A stretch of DNA of 64,000 nt from Aureococcus anophagefferens (Eukaryota > Sar > Pelagophyceae > Pelagomonadales > Pelagomonadaceae): the NCBI RefSeq assembly GCF_000186865.1, contig NW_008705562.1:1335933-1399932 (forward strand), written 5' to 3'. The notes beneath the pieces were generated by a model that was not told where the DNA came from, did no database searches, and was given only the letters and a program-made list of their open reading frames with translations. The position numbers and the translations under genes were made by a program. Below are positions 9,608 to 19,300 of this stretch, piece by piece; position 1 is the first letter of the stretch, and the number at the start of each line of letters is the position of its first letter.

Positions 9608-11158
9608 ATGGCCACGTCCTTCGCGATGCGCCGGGCCACCGTCGCCGTCCTCGCGGCCCTCGTCCAAACCTGCGGCGGCTTCGCCGCGACGCACGCGCCG
9701 CGCCCGAAAACGACGCTCGCCGCGTCCGACGACTCCTGGGCCGTCGAGCTCCAGCAGGCCGCCGGCGGCGCGGAGGAGAAGGAGGCGGCGTCGTGGCTCA
9801 AGGGCAAGAACGCGGGCGTGGATGGCGGCGAGCGCGCGCGCAACGACGCGCTCATGGCCTGGCTCACGGACAACGACGTCTGGGTCAGCGAGCTCAGCGG
9901 CTGGAACGTGCCGCCGCACAGCATGGCGCTCGCGACGACGACGTTCGACGAGCTCGAGGGCGAGGACAGCGGCCGCGGGCTGCTCGCGCGGCGCGCGATC
10001 ACGCAGGACGCCGAGCTCATCCGGTTGCCCGTGCGGCTCTGCATGACCAAGGCGTCCGCGCTCAAGGCGCGCGAATTGAGAGGTTCCCTGAACGACGACA
10101 CGAACGAGTACATCGCCATCGCGCTCCTGCTGATCCTCGAGCGGTCCAAGGGGTCCCGCAGCTTCTGGTCCGAGTACATCGCCATCCTCCCGACCAACGA
10201 GGACGTCGGCGCGACCTTCACGTGGCCCGCGGAGGAGCTCGCATACCTCGAGGGGTCGCCCGCCGCGTCCGCGACGGCGTCGATGATGGCCAAGCTCCGC
10301 GCGGAGCACGCCGCCGTGCTCGAGGGGAACAGTGCTCTGGACCCGGAGATCTTCACCTTCGAGGCCTGGCAGTGGGCCTTCACGAACCTCTTCAGCCGCG
10401 CGATCCGGTTAAAGGCGTCGCGCGCCGGCGAGCTATTGGCGATGGTGCCCTACGTCGACTTCATCAACCACAGCCCCTTCTCGTCGAGTTATGTTGATGC
10501 CCGTGAAGTCCCCAAGGCCTTCCCCTGGGAGGAGAAGGAGGACGAGGTGGTCTTGTTCGCGGACCGGGCCTACAAGAAGTTCGAGCAGGTCTTCATCTCC
10601 TACGGCCCGAAGTCGAACGCGGACCTGCTCTTGCTCTACGGCTTCGCGCTGGACCGGAACCCCTTCAACAGCGTCGACCTGGCCGTGGGCGCGTCGAAGG
10701 ACGACGCCCTCTACGACGCGAAGGAGCGCTTCGCGCGCGGCGCGGGCCGCGACGTGTCGAGCGCCGCGTTTCCGCTCTACGCGGACCGGTTCCCCGACGA
10801 GCTCGTCCAGTTCCTGCGCATGGCCTGCGCGACGGAGGACCACCTGGGGGCGCGGCCGTTGGACGACCCGGACAACTACGTCGACATCCTGTCCCTGGAC
10901 AACGAGCTCGCGGTGCTCGACACGATTCGGGACGCGTGCGACGCCGCGGTCGCCGCGTACCCGGCCAAGTCGGGGGACGACGTGCCCGACGCCTTCCTCT
11001 CGCGCAACCAGCGCATGGCGAAGCGCCTCGTCAACACGGAGAAGCGCATCCTCCTCAAGACCATCGCCGCCGTCGAGCGCAAGTCCAACGAGCTCCTCGC
11101 CGCGCCGTCGTTCGCGTTCGAGCGGCGCCAGCCGGACGTGCTCTCGAACTTCAAGTAA
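9608..11158 (+). CDS. plastid SET-domain lysine methyltransferase, Rubisco LSMT-like
   Basis: 516 aa from ATG 9608 (an upstream in-frame GTG at 9605 is ignored). The N-terminus is a heterokont bipartite presequence: a hydrophobic signal peptide, then a phenylalanine cleavage site (TCGGFAATHAPR), so plastid import is likely. The SET domain spans about residues 120-345 with GRGLLARRAI, the catalytic-core MVPYVDFINHSP and the FISYGPKSNADLLLLYGF block that holds the active-site Tyr. A helical C-terminal half (about 380-500) fits the Rubisco LSMT substrate-binding domain. The family methylates lysines of chloroplast proteins such as Rubisco large subunit or aldolase; the target here is unknown. 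Its stop is 5 bp from the opposing calpain stop. Confidence 0.85.
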   Translation: MATSFAMRRATVAVLAALVQTCGGFAATHAPRPKTTLAASDDSWAVELQQAAGGAEEKEAASWLKGKNAGVDGGERARNDALMAWLTDNDVWVSELSGWNVPPHSMALATTTFDELEGEDSGRGLLARRAITQDAELIRLPVRLCMTKASALKARELRGSLNDDTNEYIAIALLLILERSKGSRSFWSEYIAILPTNEDVGATFTWPAEELAYLEGSPAASATASMMAKLRAEHAAVLEGNSALDPEIFTFEAWQWAFTNLFSRAIRLKASRAGELLAMVPYVDFINHSPFSSSYVDAREVPKAFPWEEKEDEVVLFADRAYKKFEQVFISYGPKSNADLLLLYGFALDRNPFNSVDLAVGASKDDALYDAKERFARGAGRDVSSAAFPLYADRFPDELVQFLRMACATEDHLGARPLDDPDNYVDILSLDNELAVLDTIRDACDAAVAAYPAKSGDDVPDAFLSRNQRMAKRLVNTEKRILLKTIAAVERKSNELLAAPSFAFERRQPDVLSNFK

Positions 11159-11163
11159 GGCCC

Positions 11164-13526
11164 CTAGTCGTCGAGGGGGTAGCACGCGTGGAAGCCGCCG
11201 GGCTGCACGGGCGGCCGGTGCGCCTCGCCGCGGACCTTGTTGTAGATCCACGCGAGCTTCGTGTTCTGGATGGCCCAGGACCCGCGGTACGGCGACCGCG
11301 CTAACACGATCTGCCAGCTCCGCGGCGGGAGCGTGTCCTCGACGGCGTAGGCGTCGTCGGGCTTGCTCGGGTCCAGGACGCCGCCGTGGCGGCTCGACAC
11401 CAGGTTCCGCGCCGCGCCCAAACCCACGGTCACCGTGAGGTACGAGCTCCGCCGCCGGTTCTCCACCACGTAGATGCCGTCGAGCTCGTAGACGCGCTCG
11501 TCCTCGTCGGCGCCCGGCGCGGCCTTGGCGGTTTCGCCGCCCTGGGTGGCGCCCTTGGCGATGACGGCCGCGCGGACCGCCGCCGCGAGCGCGTCGGGCG
11601 CGAGGCCCGCCGCGGCGACGTGCTGGAGGGGGCGCGACGAGTAGAGCACGGCCGCGAGCGCGTGCTTCGAGCCGATGCCCAGCACGCGCCAGTTGAGGCA
11701 GAGGGGCACCAACAAGTAGGCGCGGCCCGGCGCGAGCTTCAGGNNNNNNNNNNNNNNNNNNNNNNNNNNNNNNNNNNNNNNNNNNNNNNNNNNNNNNNNN
11801 NNNNNNNNNNNNNNNNNNNNNNNNNNNNNNNNNNNNNNNNNNNNNNNNNNNNNNNNNNNNNNNNNNNNNNNNNNNNNNNNNNNNNNNNNNNNNNNNNNNN
11901 NNNNNNNNNNNNNNNNNNNNNNNNNNNNNNNNNNNNNNNNNNNNNNNNNNNNNNNNNNNNNNNNNNNNNNNNNNNNNNNNNNNNNNNNNNNNNNNNNNNN
12001 NNNNNNNNNNNNNNNNNNNNNNNNNNNNNNNNNNNNNNNNNNNNGGTCGTCGGCTCGCCGGCGGGCGCGGCGACGCGGAACGCGGGCGTCGGCGCGTCGA
12101 GCGCGTCCGGCGACGACACGGGCCACCGCACCTGCGCGAAGTTCCGCCGCAGGCGGCAGACCGTGACCTCGTGGAAGTACTTGGCGACGTCCGCGAGCGC
12201 CATCCAGAAGACGCCGTCGTCGGACGCCAAACACCGGCCGTCGTCGAGCATGGCCCGCGCGGCCTCCGGCAGCGCGGCCCACTCGGGCCCGCCCCTACTC
12301 CAGGGCCCGCGCCACTCGCGCTTCGCCCAGGGGTTCCTCAGCTGGACGAGGCGGGCTTTGCCCGCGCCGACCGTGACGTCGACGACGCGCAAAACCGCGT
12401 ACTCGTGCGCGTTGAGTAGACCGACCCGATCGTAGATCTTCTCCTCCTGCGCCTCGTCGGCGCCGAGGCCCGTGAAACCGCAGGACGCGGAAATAATAAA
12501 CCCGGAGCGGTGCGCGTGGACCAAGGCGCCGTGGAGCTCGTCGAGGCCGCCCGTTTTTTTAAGCATCTCGTGGATCTTCGGCCACGTCCGCGTCGGCAGC
12601 CCCGTCAGCAGCCCGAGCGCCTCGGCGGCGTTGCCGCTGTCGAGCGCGCCGTAGGAGCCGTGGAGCTTCGCCGCCGCCTTCTCGACGATCGCGGGCCAGA
12701 GCGCGCCCGCGTCGACGCCCGCGAACGCGGGCCGGCCGTCGCGGCGCGCGGGCACCGCGTCGTCGACGGTGACGACCCGGAACTCGCCCGCGAGGCAGAG
12801 CCGCGCGGCGAAGACGCCCGCGGCCGACCGGCCCGAGTCGTCGGCGGCCCAGACGAGGCGCCGCACGAGCTCGGGGAAGTTCGCGAGCACGCTCAGCGAC
12901 GACAGCAGCCAGCAGTCGCCGAGCGCGCCCTGCCCCACGTCGCGCGGCCGCGGGCCGTCGGCCCCGAAGAGGCCCACGGGCCGCCCGTCGGGACCCGCCA
13001 GGGCGCCGCCGCGGACCCAGCCCGCGACGTCCTTGGCGGAGTGGGCCGGCAGCGCGTAGCCGTCGCGCGATAAAGCCGCGGGACCCTGGAATTTGTCGTC
13101 GACGTACTGGCCGCCGCGCTTCTCCGCCGCGGCGCAGAAGGCGCGGCCCGCGGCGACGTCGCTGCGGAACTTGTCGTCGGCCGTGAAGTAGGACCGGCCC
13201 GTGGACACGCGCGACCGCGCGTCCCTGGCCCTCGTCGCCGCCTCGGTCCGCGGCGACGCCGCGGGCGGCGGCGGCGGCCGCGCCGCCGCCGCGCGCCGCG
13301 CCGCCGCGAGCTCGCGCTTCAGGGCCTCGCCGCGCGACACGTAGGTCTCCATGCGCGCCGCGAGCTTCGCCGCCTTGGCGGCGTCGCGCTCGACCTTGAC
13401 GATGGCGAGGAGCGCGCCCGCGGCGTCCATGTAGCGGGCCAGGGCCGTGGCCCTGTCCCCGGCCTGGTCCGCGGCGACGGCCTGCGACGCGAAGTTGATC
13501 GCGATCTCCAGGTCGGGCGCGACCAT
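11164..13526 (-). CDS. MIT-calpain cysteine protease, interrupted by an assembly gap
   Basis: The N-terminal 75 residues (AINFASQAVAADQAGDRATA) match a MIT domain of the kind that binds ESCRT-III proteins. An Ala/Pro linker follows, then the calpain core. The catalytic Cys is in QGALGDCWLLSS (about residue 203), the His in LNAHEYAVL (about 375) and the Asn in QLRNPWAKREW (about 400). All three catalytic residues are present, so the protease should be active. The architecture resembles calpain-7/PalB. The gap 11744-12044 falls after the core. Beyond it a beta-rich C2-like/domain-III segment (LTVTVGLGAARNLV, SWAIQNTKLAWIYN) continues to the stop. The frame changes across the N run, which means nothing because the gap length is estimated. 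Confidence 0.85.
11744..12044. other. assembly gap (301 N)
   Basis: Unresolved sequence inside the calpain gene, between the protease core and the C2-like domain. Its true length is unknown. Confidence 0.99.
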
Positions 13527-13644
13527 CGCTAGAAGAATCGGTCGCGCCTCTCAGAAGAAGGCCGTAGCCGGGCACATGCTGTGATCGATGCCGTGGCGAA
13601 GCCGGACTTGCCTACAAGTGCAGGGCAACAACCAAGCCGCGGTG

Positions 13645-14706
13645 ATGATGAGGGCAGCCATCGTCGTCGCGCTGCCCGCGGCGCTCTGCGCCGCCGTGGC
13701 ACCGTCGCGCGACTTCTACCGCAACGGCACGTCCCTGCCGTCGCTGGGTCCGCGCCCGTACGTCTCGGCCATCGTCATGAGCTACAACCATAAGGGCAAC
13801 ATCGCGAAGATCGCCGAGCTCCTGCACGCCGAGCCTGGCGTCGGCGAGATCGTCGTCGCCGAGGACGGGTCGACGGACGGGTCGCCGGAGGCCTGGCGCG
13901 CGCACCTGGCGCCGCGCGACAAGCTCGTCGCGTCGGCCGACGTGCACGAGATCCGCGCCTACAACGGCGGCGCGCGCGCCGCGACGGGCGCCGTCTACTG
14001 CTTCCTCCAGGACGACGACCTGCCGGACGACGCCGGCTGGGCGCGGGAGGTGCTCGCGCTCTTCGAGGCCTTCCGCGGCGCGCGCCTCGGCGTCGTCAGC
14101 GGCCTCGCGGCCGAGGTCTGCCAGGTCGAGCTCGGAGAGGTGCAGGTCGACCACCCGGCGGCGATGAAGAACGCCAAGGTCACGCGGCCCCTGCCCTTTG
14201 TGGCGCCGGACCTCGCCGGCGCGGCGCCGGGCCGCGGGAGCCCGCCCTTCGCGTTCGCGACGGAGGCCTGGCTCTCGCCGCTCTGCGTGAGGGCGGACGC
14301 GTGGGCCGCGCTCGGCGGCTTCGACGAGACGCTGTCCGCGCCGGGCGAGCCGGGCATCGGCCTCGACATCCACCTCTCGCTCCGCGCGGCCGCGGATTTC
14401 GGGTTCACGGTGGGCGCGCACGGCGCGAAGTTCACGAGGGGGGTGGGCGGCCACGGCACCGTGTCGGACCCGGCCAAGGCCGCGCTCCGCCTGCGGAAGC
14501 GCAACGAGATCTCCCAGCGCATCCGCCAGGTCGCGGGCTGCCGCTGGCCGCCGGAGATGCTCACCCGGGCCGCGGAGCTCAACGCGCGGTATTTGCGGCC
14601 CCGCGCGGGCGCCGAGGACCAGCGCGCGGCCGTCGAGGCCCAGTGCAAGCCGTTCCTCCGGCGGCCCTGCCCCCCGCGCGGCCAGGGGGGAAGGCGACCG
14701 CCGTAA
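13645..14706 (+). CDS. GT2-like glycosyltransferase with signal peptide
   Basis: The frame is open from ATG 13588, but the ATG pair at 13645/13648 starts a signal peptide or membrane anchor (MMRAAIVVALPAALCAAV), so 13645 is preferred (353 aa). It has a GT-A fold: the nucleotide-binding strand VSAIVMSYNHKGNIAK (about 39), EDGSTDGSPEAW (about 73) and a metal-binding Asp cluster CFLQDDDLPDD (about 118). WAALGGFDETL is the usual acceptor-side motif of family 2 transferases. It probably acts in the ER/Golgi on glycans; donor and acceptor are unknown. The C-terminus is basic and Pro-rich. It is divergent from the calpain and convergent with the armadillo gene. Confidence 0.75.
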   Translation: MMRAAIVVALPAALCAAVAPSRDFYRNGTSLPSLGPRPYVSAIVMSYNHKGNIAKIAELLHAEPGVGEIVVAEDGSTDGSPEAWRAHLAPRDKLVASADVHEIRAYNGGARAATGAVYCFLQDDDLPDDAGWAREVLALFEAFRGARLGVVSGLAAEVCQVELGEVQVDHPAAMKNAKVTRPLPFVAPDLAGAAPGRGSPPFAFATEAWLSPLCVRADAWAALGGFDETLSAPGEPGIGLDIHLSLRAAADFGFTVGAHGAKFTRGVGGHGTVSDPAKAALRLRKRNEISQRIRQVAGCRWPPEMLTRAAELNARYLRPRAGAEDQRAAVEAQCKPFLRRPCPPRGQGGRRPP

Positions 14707-14745
14707 GTCGCGGCGGTGGAGGCTTCTTACTAGCCGCGGGGCTTA

Positions 14746-15558
14746 TTACATGAGGAAGGCCGCGGCGGCGATGGCGATCTCGTCGGGGATCGCGCGCGGG
14801 AGGCACGCGCGGAGCAGGACGCACGCGGCTTCGCGCTCGGCGGTGGGACCTGCATGGGCCACGGCTGTGTAATCACCGTCGACGGTCACGCTGCCGTGCT
14901 GCACGAACTCGACGACCGCGTCGAAGCCGACGGCCCGCGCGATCGCGACCTTGTTGGCGTCGTTGTCGTGCGCGAGGTGGCGCAGCGCCCACACGGCCTG
15001 CAATCCGCCCCTCCCGCTCCCGTCGCGCACGAGGTCGACGAGCGGCGGGATGCCGCCGGCCTCGGCGATCAGGACCCGGTTGGCATCGTTGATCGCGAGG
15101 TTGTGCAGCGCCGACGCGGCCTCCTCTTTGGCCTCCGCGCTTCCATCGCGCAGGAGCGCGACGAGCGGCGCGATGCCGCCGGCCTCGACGATCAGGACCA
15201 AATTGGCGTCGTCCCCGCGCGCGAGGCTGCTCAGCGCCTTCGCGGCCTCCGCTTTGGCCTCCGTGCTCCCGTCGCGCAGGAGCTCGACGAGCGGCGGGAT
15301 ACCGCCGGCCTCAGCGATCAGGACCTTGTTGGCGTTGTCCCACGCGAGGTTGCGCAGCGCCTCCGCGGCGCACTCTTTGCCCTCCGCGCTCCCGTCGCGC
15401 AGCAAATCGACGAGCGGCGGGATACCGCCGGCCTCAGCGATCAGGACCTTGTTCGCGTCGTCCCACGCGAGGTTGCGCAGCGCCTCCGCCGCCGCCGCCT
15501 TCGCTGCGTCGTCGCCCTCTCGCAAGGCGGGTAGGTAAAACGCGATCACATAGGCCAT
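14746..15558 (-). CDS. armadillo-repeat protein
   Basis: 270 aa made of about five 41-43-residue ARM repeats, each with the signature ANKVLIAEAGGIPPLVDLL, RDGS and AAEALRNLA. The first two repeats are almost identical in protein and DNA, showing recent tandem duplication or gene conversion. The last repeat is divergent and ends in an Ala-rich helix. No other domain is present. Very large families of such near-identical ARM proteins are known in pelagophyte genomes. Likely a protein-interaction scaffold. Confidence 0.85.
   Translation of the reverse strand: MAYVIAFYLPALREGDDAAKAAAAEALRNLAWDDANKVLIAEAGGIPPLVDLLRDGSAEGKECAAEALRNLAWDNANKVLIAEAGGIPPLVELLRDGSTEAKAEAAKALSSLARGDDANLVLIVEAGGIAPLVALLRDGSAEAKEEAASALHNLAINDANRVLIAEAGGIPPLVDLVRDGSGRGGLQAVWALRHLAHDNDANKVAIARAVGFDAVVEFVQHGSVTVDGDYTAVAHAGPTAEREAACVLLRACLPRAIPDEIAIAAAAFLM
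14990..15500 (-). repeat. tandem ~126-bp armadillo units
   Basis: Successive units share long stretches around GCCGGCCTCAGCGATCAGGA and CTCCCGTCGCGCAG with a period near 126 bp, matching one ARM repeat each. The units at about 15300-15500 are the most alike. Confidence 0.8.
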
Positions 15559-15574
15559 AGGGACATGACCTACC

Positions 15575-15588
15575 CGCTTTGCAAAGCG
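15575..15588. promoter_or_regulatory. perfect 14-bp palindrome in a divergent promoter
   Basis: CGCTTTGCAAAGCG is a perfect palindrome 17 bp upstream of the armadillo start and about 90 bp upstream of the FABP-like start. It could bind a dimeric regulator; no factor is known. Confidence 0.3.
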
Positions 15589-15602
15589 CGGCGGAAGTTT
15601 CC

Positions 15603-15609
15603 GTTCAAC
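15603..15609 (+). promoter_or_regulatory. GTTCAAC motif upstream of the FABP-like gene
   Basis: GTTCAACATT lies 72 bp before the ATG at 15681. The same 10-mer occurs at 44803, and GTTCAACATA at 57818. Candidate promoter element, by recurrence only. Confidence 0.3.
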
Positions 15610-15680
15610 ATTATCCTTGATTCTTCAGCCGAGGTGGCCACCAAAAGCTGCCCACCCAATACTTGGTAGCTGCTCGCACG

Positions 15681-16269
15681 ATGGCCGCGATAGAAAGCAA
15701 AGAGTGGCCCGTGGTCCGCTGGCAGGTGCAGGAGCGGACGGGCGACTTTGAGAAGTGCGTTCCCCAGGACGGTCTCGGTGATCACGCGTGCCACACATAG
15801 GTTCGTCGAGGAGGCCGGCGCGGGCAAGGAGATCGCGTCTTGCTCCGGTGTCCTCCACGACGGTCTCGGTGATGATCACGCCGCACACAGGTACATGCAG
15901 CAGGCCGTCTCCGAGGGGTCGAAGCCCAAGTTCGACCTGGGCATCGCCGACGGCAAGTGGGTCCGCGTCGAGAAGGGCGTGGTCATGGACCGGACGGTCG
16001 CGCCCGTGCCGCTCGACGGCGCGGAGATCGAGGACAAGGACATCCTCGGCAACGTGATGAAGATCACGGGCGCGCGCGAGGGCGACGACAAGGTCGTCGT
16101 CACCATGAAGCGCGACGGGAGCGACTGGTCCTGCACCAACACCTACGAGCGCTCCGGCGACTCCTTGACGATGACGCTCCTCAACATGAAGGGCACGACG
16201 TTCACGATGTCGATGAAGACCATCGTCGAGAAGGACTACATGGCCTCCATGGGCAGCATGTTCTCCTGA
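15681..16269 (+). CDS. fatty-acid-binding-protein-like (calycin), three exons
   Basis: Proposed exons are 15681-15754, 15801-15836 and 15891-16269, giving 162 aa. Both introns are GT-AG, and their phases (2, 2) close the frame exactly. Exon 1 gives the FABP-type start (MAAIESKEWPVVRW). Exons 1-2 give DFEKFVEEAGAGKEIA, equivalent to the helix-turn-helix lid. Exon 3 gives the beta-barrel strands (KWVRVEKGVV, VVVTMKRDGSDW, NTYERSGDSLTMTL). Size and strand order fit cytosolic lipid carriers. No targeting signal is visible. The two introns share a sequence motif (see the intron entries). The exon model is inferred from family fit and splice phase, without transcripts. Confidence 0.65.
15755..15800 (+). 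other. intron 1 of the FABP-like gene, shares its 3' half with intron 2
   Basis: 46-nt GT-AG intron (GTGCGT donor, CACATAG acceptor). Its 3' part GACGGTCTCGGTGATCACGC followed by CACACATAG recurs in the next intron. Confidence 0.6.
15837..15890 (+). other. intron 2 of the FABP-like gene, repeat of intron 1
   Basis: 54-nt GT-AG intron (GTCTTG donor, CACACAG acceptor). It holds GACGGTCTCGGTGATGATCA then CGC..CACACAG, a near copy of intron 1's 3' half. This suggests that both introns arose from the same short element. Confidence 0.6.
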
Positions 16270-16351
16270 GGCCGACGGCCGCCGCCGCCGGCGAGGTGTC
16301 GGCGCGCCTTTCCCGCGCGCGTCGTCGTCGTGTGACCTAATGCTACACATG

Positions 16352-19300
16352 TTACGCCGCGCCAGTGGCCCCGGCGCGCATGGGCAGCAGCCCGAGGTCC
16401 GCCATGCGCGCGAAGTGGGTCCGCGCGGCGGCCTCGTCGAAGGACGGGCACAGGGGCAGGCCGGCCCGCGCGAGCGCGGCGTCCGTCGCCGTCGACGTGA
16501 ACGCCGGGAAGTCGGCGATCTCGCCGAACTCGTCGAGGACGGGCAGGAGCGGGAAGAGCGCGTTCTCGCCCGGCCCCGCGGCCTTGACCCGGTCCTTCCA
16601 GTCCGAGAAGGGCACGGCGCCCGCGCCGACGTCCGCGCCGAAGGCGCGCGCCCACGCGAAGAGGTCCGCCCACTGGAGCTCGGCCTCGGAGAGGTAGTGG
16701 AAGCAGCCGCCCAGATTCGCCGCGTCGGCCGCCAGCGCCGCGACGGCCGTCGCCACGAAGTCGACGGGCGCCGTCCGCTCCGTCCACGAGATGTCCGGCG
16801 CGGATCCGAGCTCCGCGGCGCCGCGGAGCGCGAGGAAGAGGAAGTCGTCGAAGTTGCCGCCGCCGCGGACCCGGTCGCCGACGACGCGCGGCGGCCGGTG
16901 CACCGTCACGGGCAGGCCGCGGTCCCGCGCGAGAAGCACGAGCCGCTCCGCGACCCACTTCGTCTGCGCGTAGCCGCCGAAGACGGTCCCGGGCGGCGCC
17001 AGCGCCGCGTCCTCGCCGAAGCCGTTGTCGCCGCCGCCGAGCGTCGACAGCGACGACACGAAGTGGAGCGGCACGGGCGCCGCGTCGTCCTCGCCGCCCG
17101 CGGCCGCGCAGAGCTTCAGCAGCTCCACGGTGCCGCCGACGTTCGCCGCCTTGAGCGCCTGGAACGGGTACAAAAAGTTCACGAGGGACCCGCTGTGGAA
17201 GACGGCGTCGACGCCGCGCCGCACCTCGTCCCAGGCCGCCTCCGTGAGACCGAGCCTCGCGAGCGCGAGGTCGCCCCGGAGCGGCGCGACGCGGCTCAGG
17301 TCGACGTCGCCGAGCGCGGCCTCGTCGCCGCCGCAGACGAAGTTCAGCACGGCCGTCCGCACGCGCGCCGCGGCCTCGGCGTCGTCGCGCGCGCGCACGA
17401 GGCAGTAGACGCGCGCGTACCGTCCCGACGCCGCCAATTCCCGTAGCAAATAGGACCCCACGAAGCCCGTCGCGCCCGTGACGAGGCACGCCCGCGGTTT
17501 CGCGACGCGCGCGGCCAGCGCCGCGGCGTCGTGGCGCGGCCGCGGCCGGATCGCGTCGTCGAGCACGACCTCGGACTCGAGGTCGAAGGCGTCGTCCGGC
17601 GCGCCGCCGCCGGAGCCCCGCGCGTCGAGCAGCGCCGCGAGCGCCGCGACCGTCGGCGCGGCGAAGAGCTCGCTGAGCTTCGGCGCCGCGCCGAAGACGC
17701 GCTCGACCGTGCCGAGGAGGTGCGCCGCGGAGAGCGACGTGCCGCCGAGGTCGAAGAAGGACCGGTGGACGCCGACCCGGTGCTCGTCGACGCGCAGCAC
17801 CAACGCGAAGGCCGACGCCACGCGCGCCTCCGTCGCCGTCCGCGGGCCCCGGCCGTCGTCGGCGAGCGCGTCGTCGTCGCGCCGCGTCTCCGCCAGCGCG
17901 GCCCAGTCCGGCGCGGGCAGCGCCCTCCGGTCGACCTTGCCGTTGGGCGTGTAGGGCAGGCGCGCCAGCGGGATGAAGGCCGACGGGCAGGCGTGGGCCG
18001 GCAGCCGGCTCCGGCACCACTGGGCGAGCTCCAGGTCCAGATCCGGCGACGGGTCGCCGCGCGGCACGTAGTAGCCCGCGACCTTGCCCTCGGCCGCGAC
18101 GGCGACGGCGACGTCGACGCCCGCGTGGCCCGCGAGGGCCGCCTCGATCTCGCCGAGCTCGCAGCGCATGCCGCGGATCTTCACCTGGTCGTCCGCGCGG
18201 CCGACGAAGTGGATCGCGAGCGAGCCGTCGCCGCCGCGCCGCCACCGCGCGAGGTCCCCCGTGCGGTAGATGCGGTCGCCGCCGTCGAAGGGGTCCGCGA
18301 CGAACTTGCGCGCCGTCACGTCGGCCATGCCCATGTAGCCGTCGGCGACGCCCAGGCCGCCGACGACGAGCTCGCCGACGACGCCCACGGGGACCCGGCG
18401 CAGCCGCGCGTCGACGACGTCGCAGGTCACGTGACACGACAGGGGCCGGCCGATGGGCACGTCGTCGAGGTCGAAGCCGCCGCGCCGGCCCGGCCGGGGG
18501 ATCTCGAAGAGCGTGGATAGCACGGTGCACTCCGCGGGGCCGTAGTGGTTGTCGACGCGGAGGCTCGCGGCCGCGGCCGCGTAGAGCGCCGCGGGCGGGA
18601 GCGTCTTCAGCTTGTCGCCGCCGAAGTAGAGCACGCGCAGGTCCGGGAGCTTCGGCGGCGCGGCCTCCGCGTCGTAGAAGGCGAAGAGGAGCTCGACCAG
18701 AGGCGTCGGGAGGAGGCAGAACGTCGCGCGCGCCTCCGCGAGCCGCTTCGACAGCGACGCGGGGCAGGCCCGCGCGTCGTCGTCGACGATGGCGACGGCC
18801 GCGCCCACGGCGAAGAAGGGCCAGACCTCGAGGTTCCAGGGGTCGAAGCCCGTGCCGACGCACTGCGCGGCGACGTCCGCGGCGCGCGTGCCGTACTCGG
18901 CCTCGTGCCACCCGCAGGCGTGGGCCAGGGCCCCGTGGCCGACGACGATGGCCTTGGGCGCGCCCGTGGACCCGGACGTGTACTGGACGTAGGCCGCGTC
19001 GTCCTCGGCGACGCGCGCCGCGGCCGCGGCCTCGAACTTGCGCACCTCCGGGAGCGGCTCGCGCCGCGCGGCCTCGAGCATGTTCCGCGCGGCGCCGGCG
19101 TCGAAGGGTAAGAGGGGCGCGACGTCGCCGGACGCCTCGCGGCCGATGTCGCCGTAGAGGGGCCGCTCCGCGACGAGCACCGCGGCGCGCGCGTTCCGCG
19201 CGAGCCGCTCGAGGCGACCCGGCGGGTGGGACGCGTCGAGGAGGCAGTAGGGCCGGCCGCTCGCGACGGCGCCGACGGCGGCGGCGACGACGCGCCACGT

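Noticed and set aside
11164..12282. Single frame reading through the N gap
   Set aside because: The N run has arbitrary length, so frame continuity across it is meaningless; both sides were assigned to one calpain by domain order.
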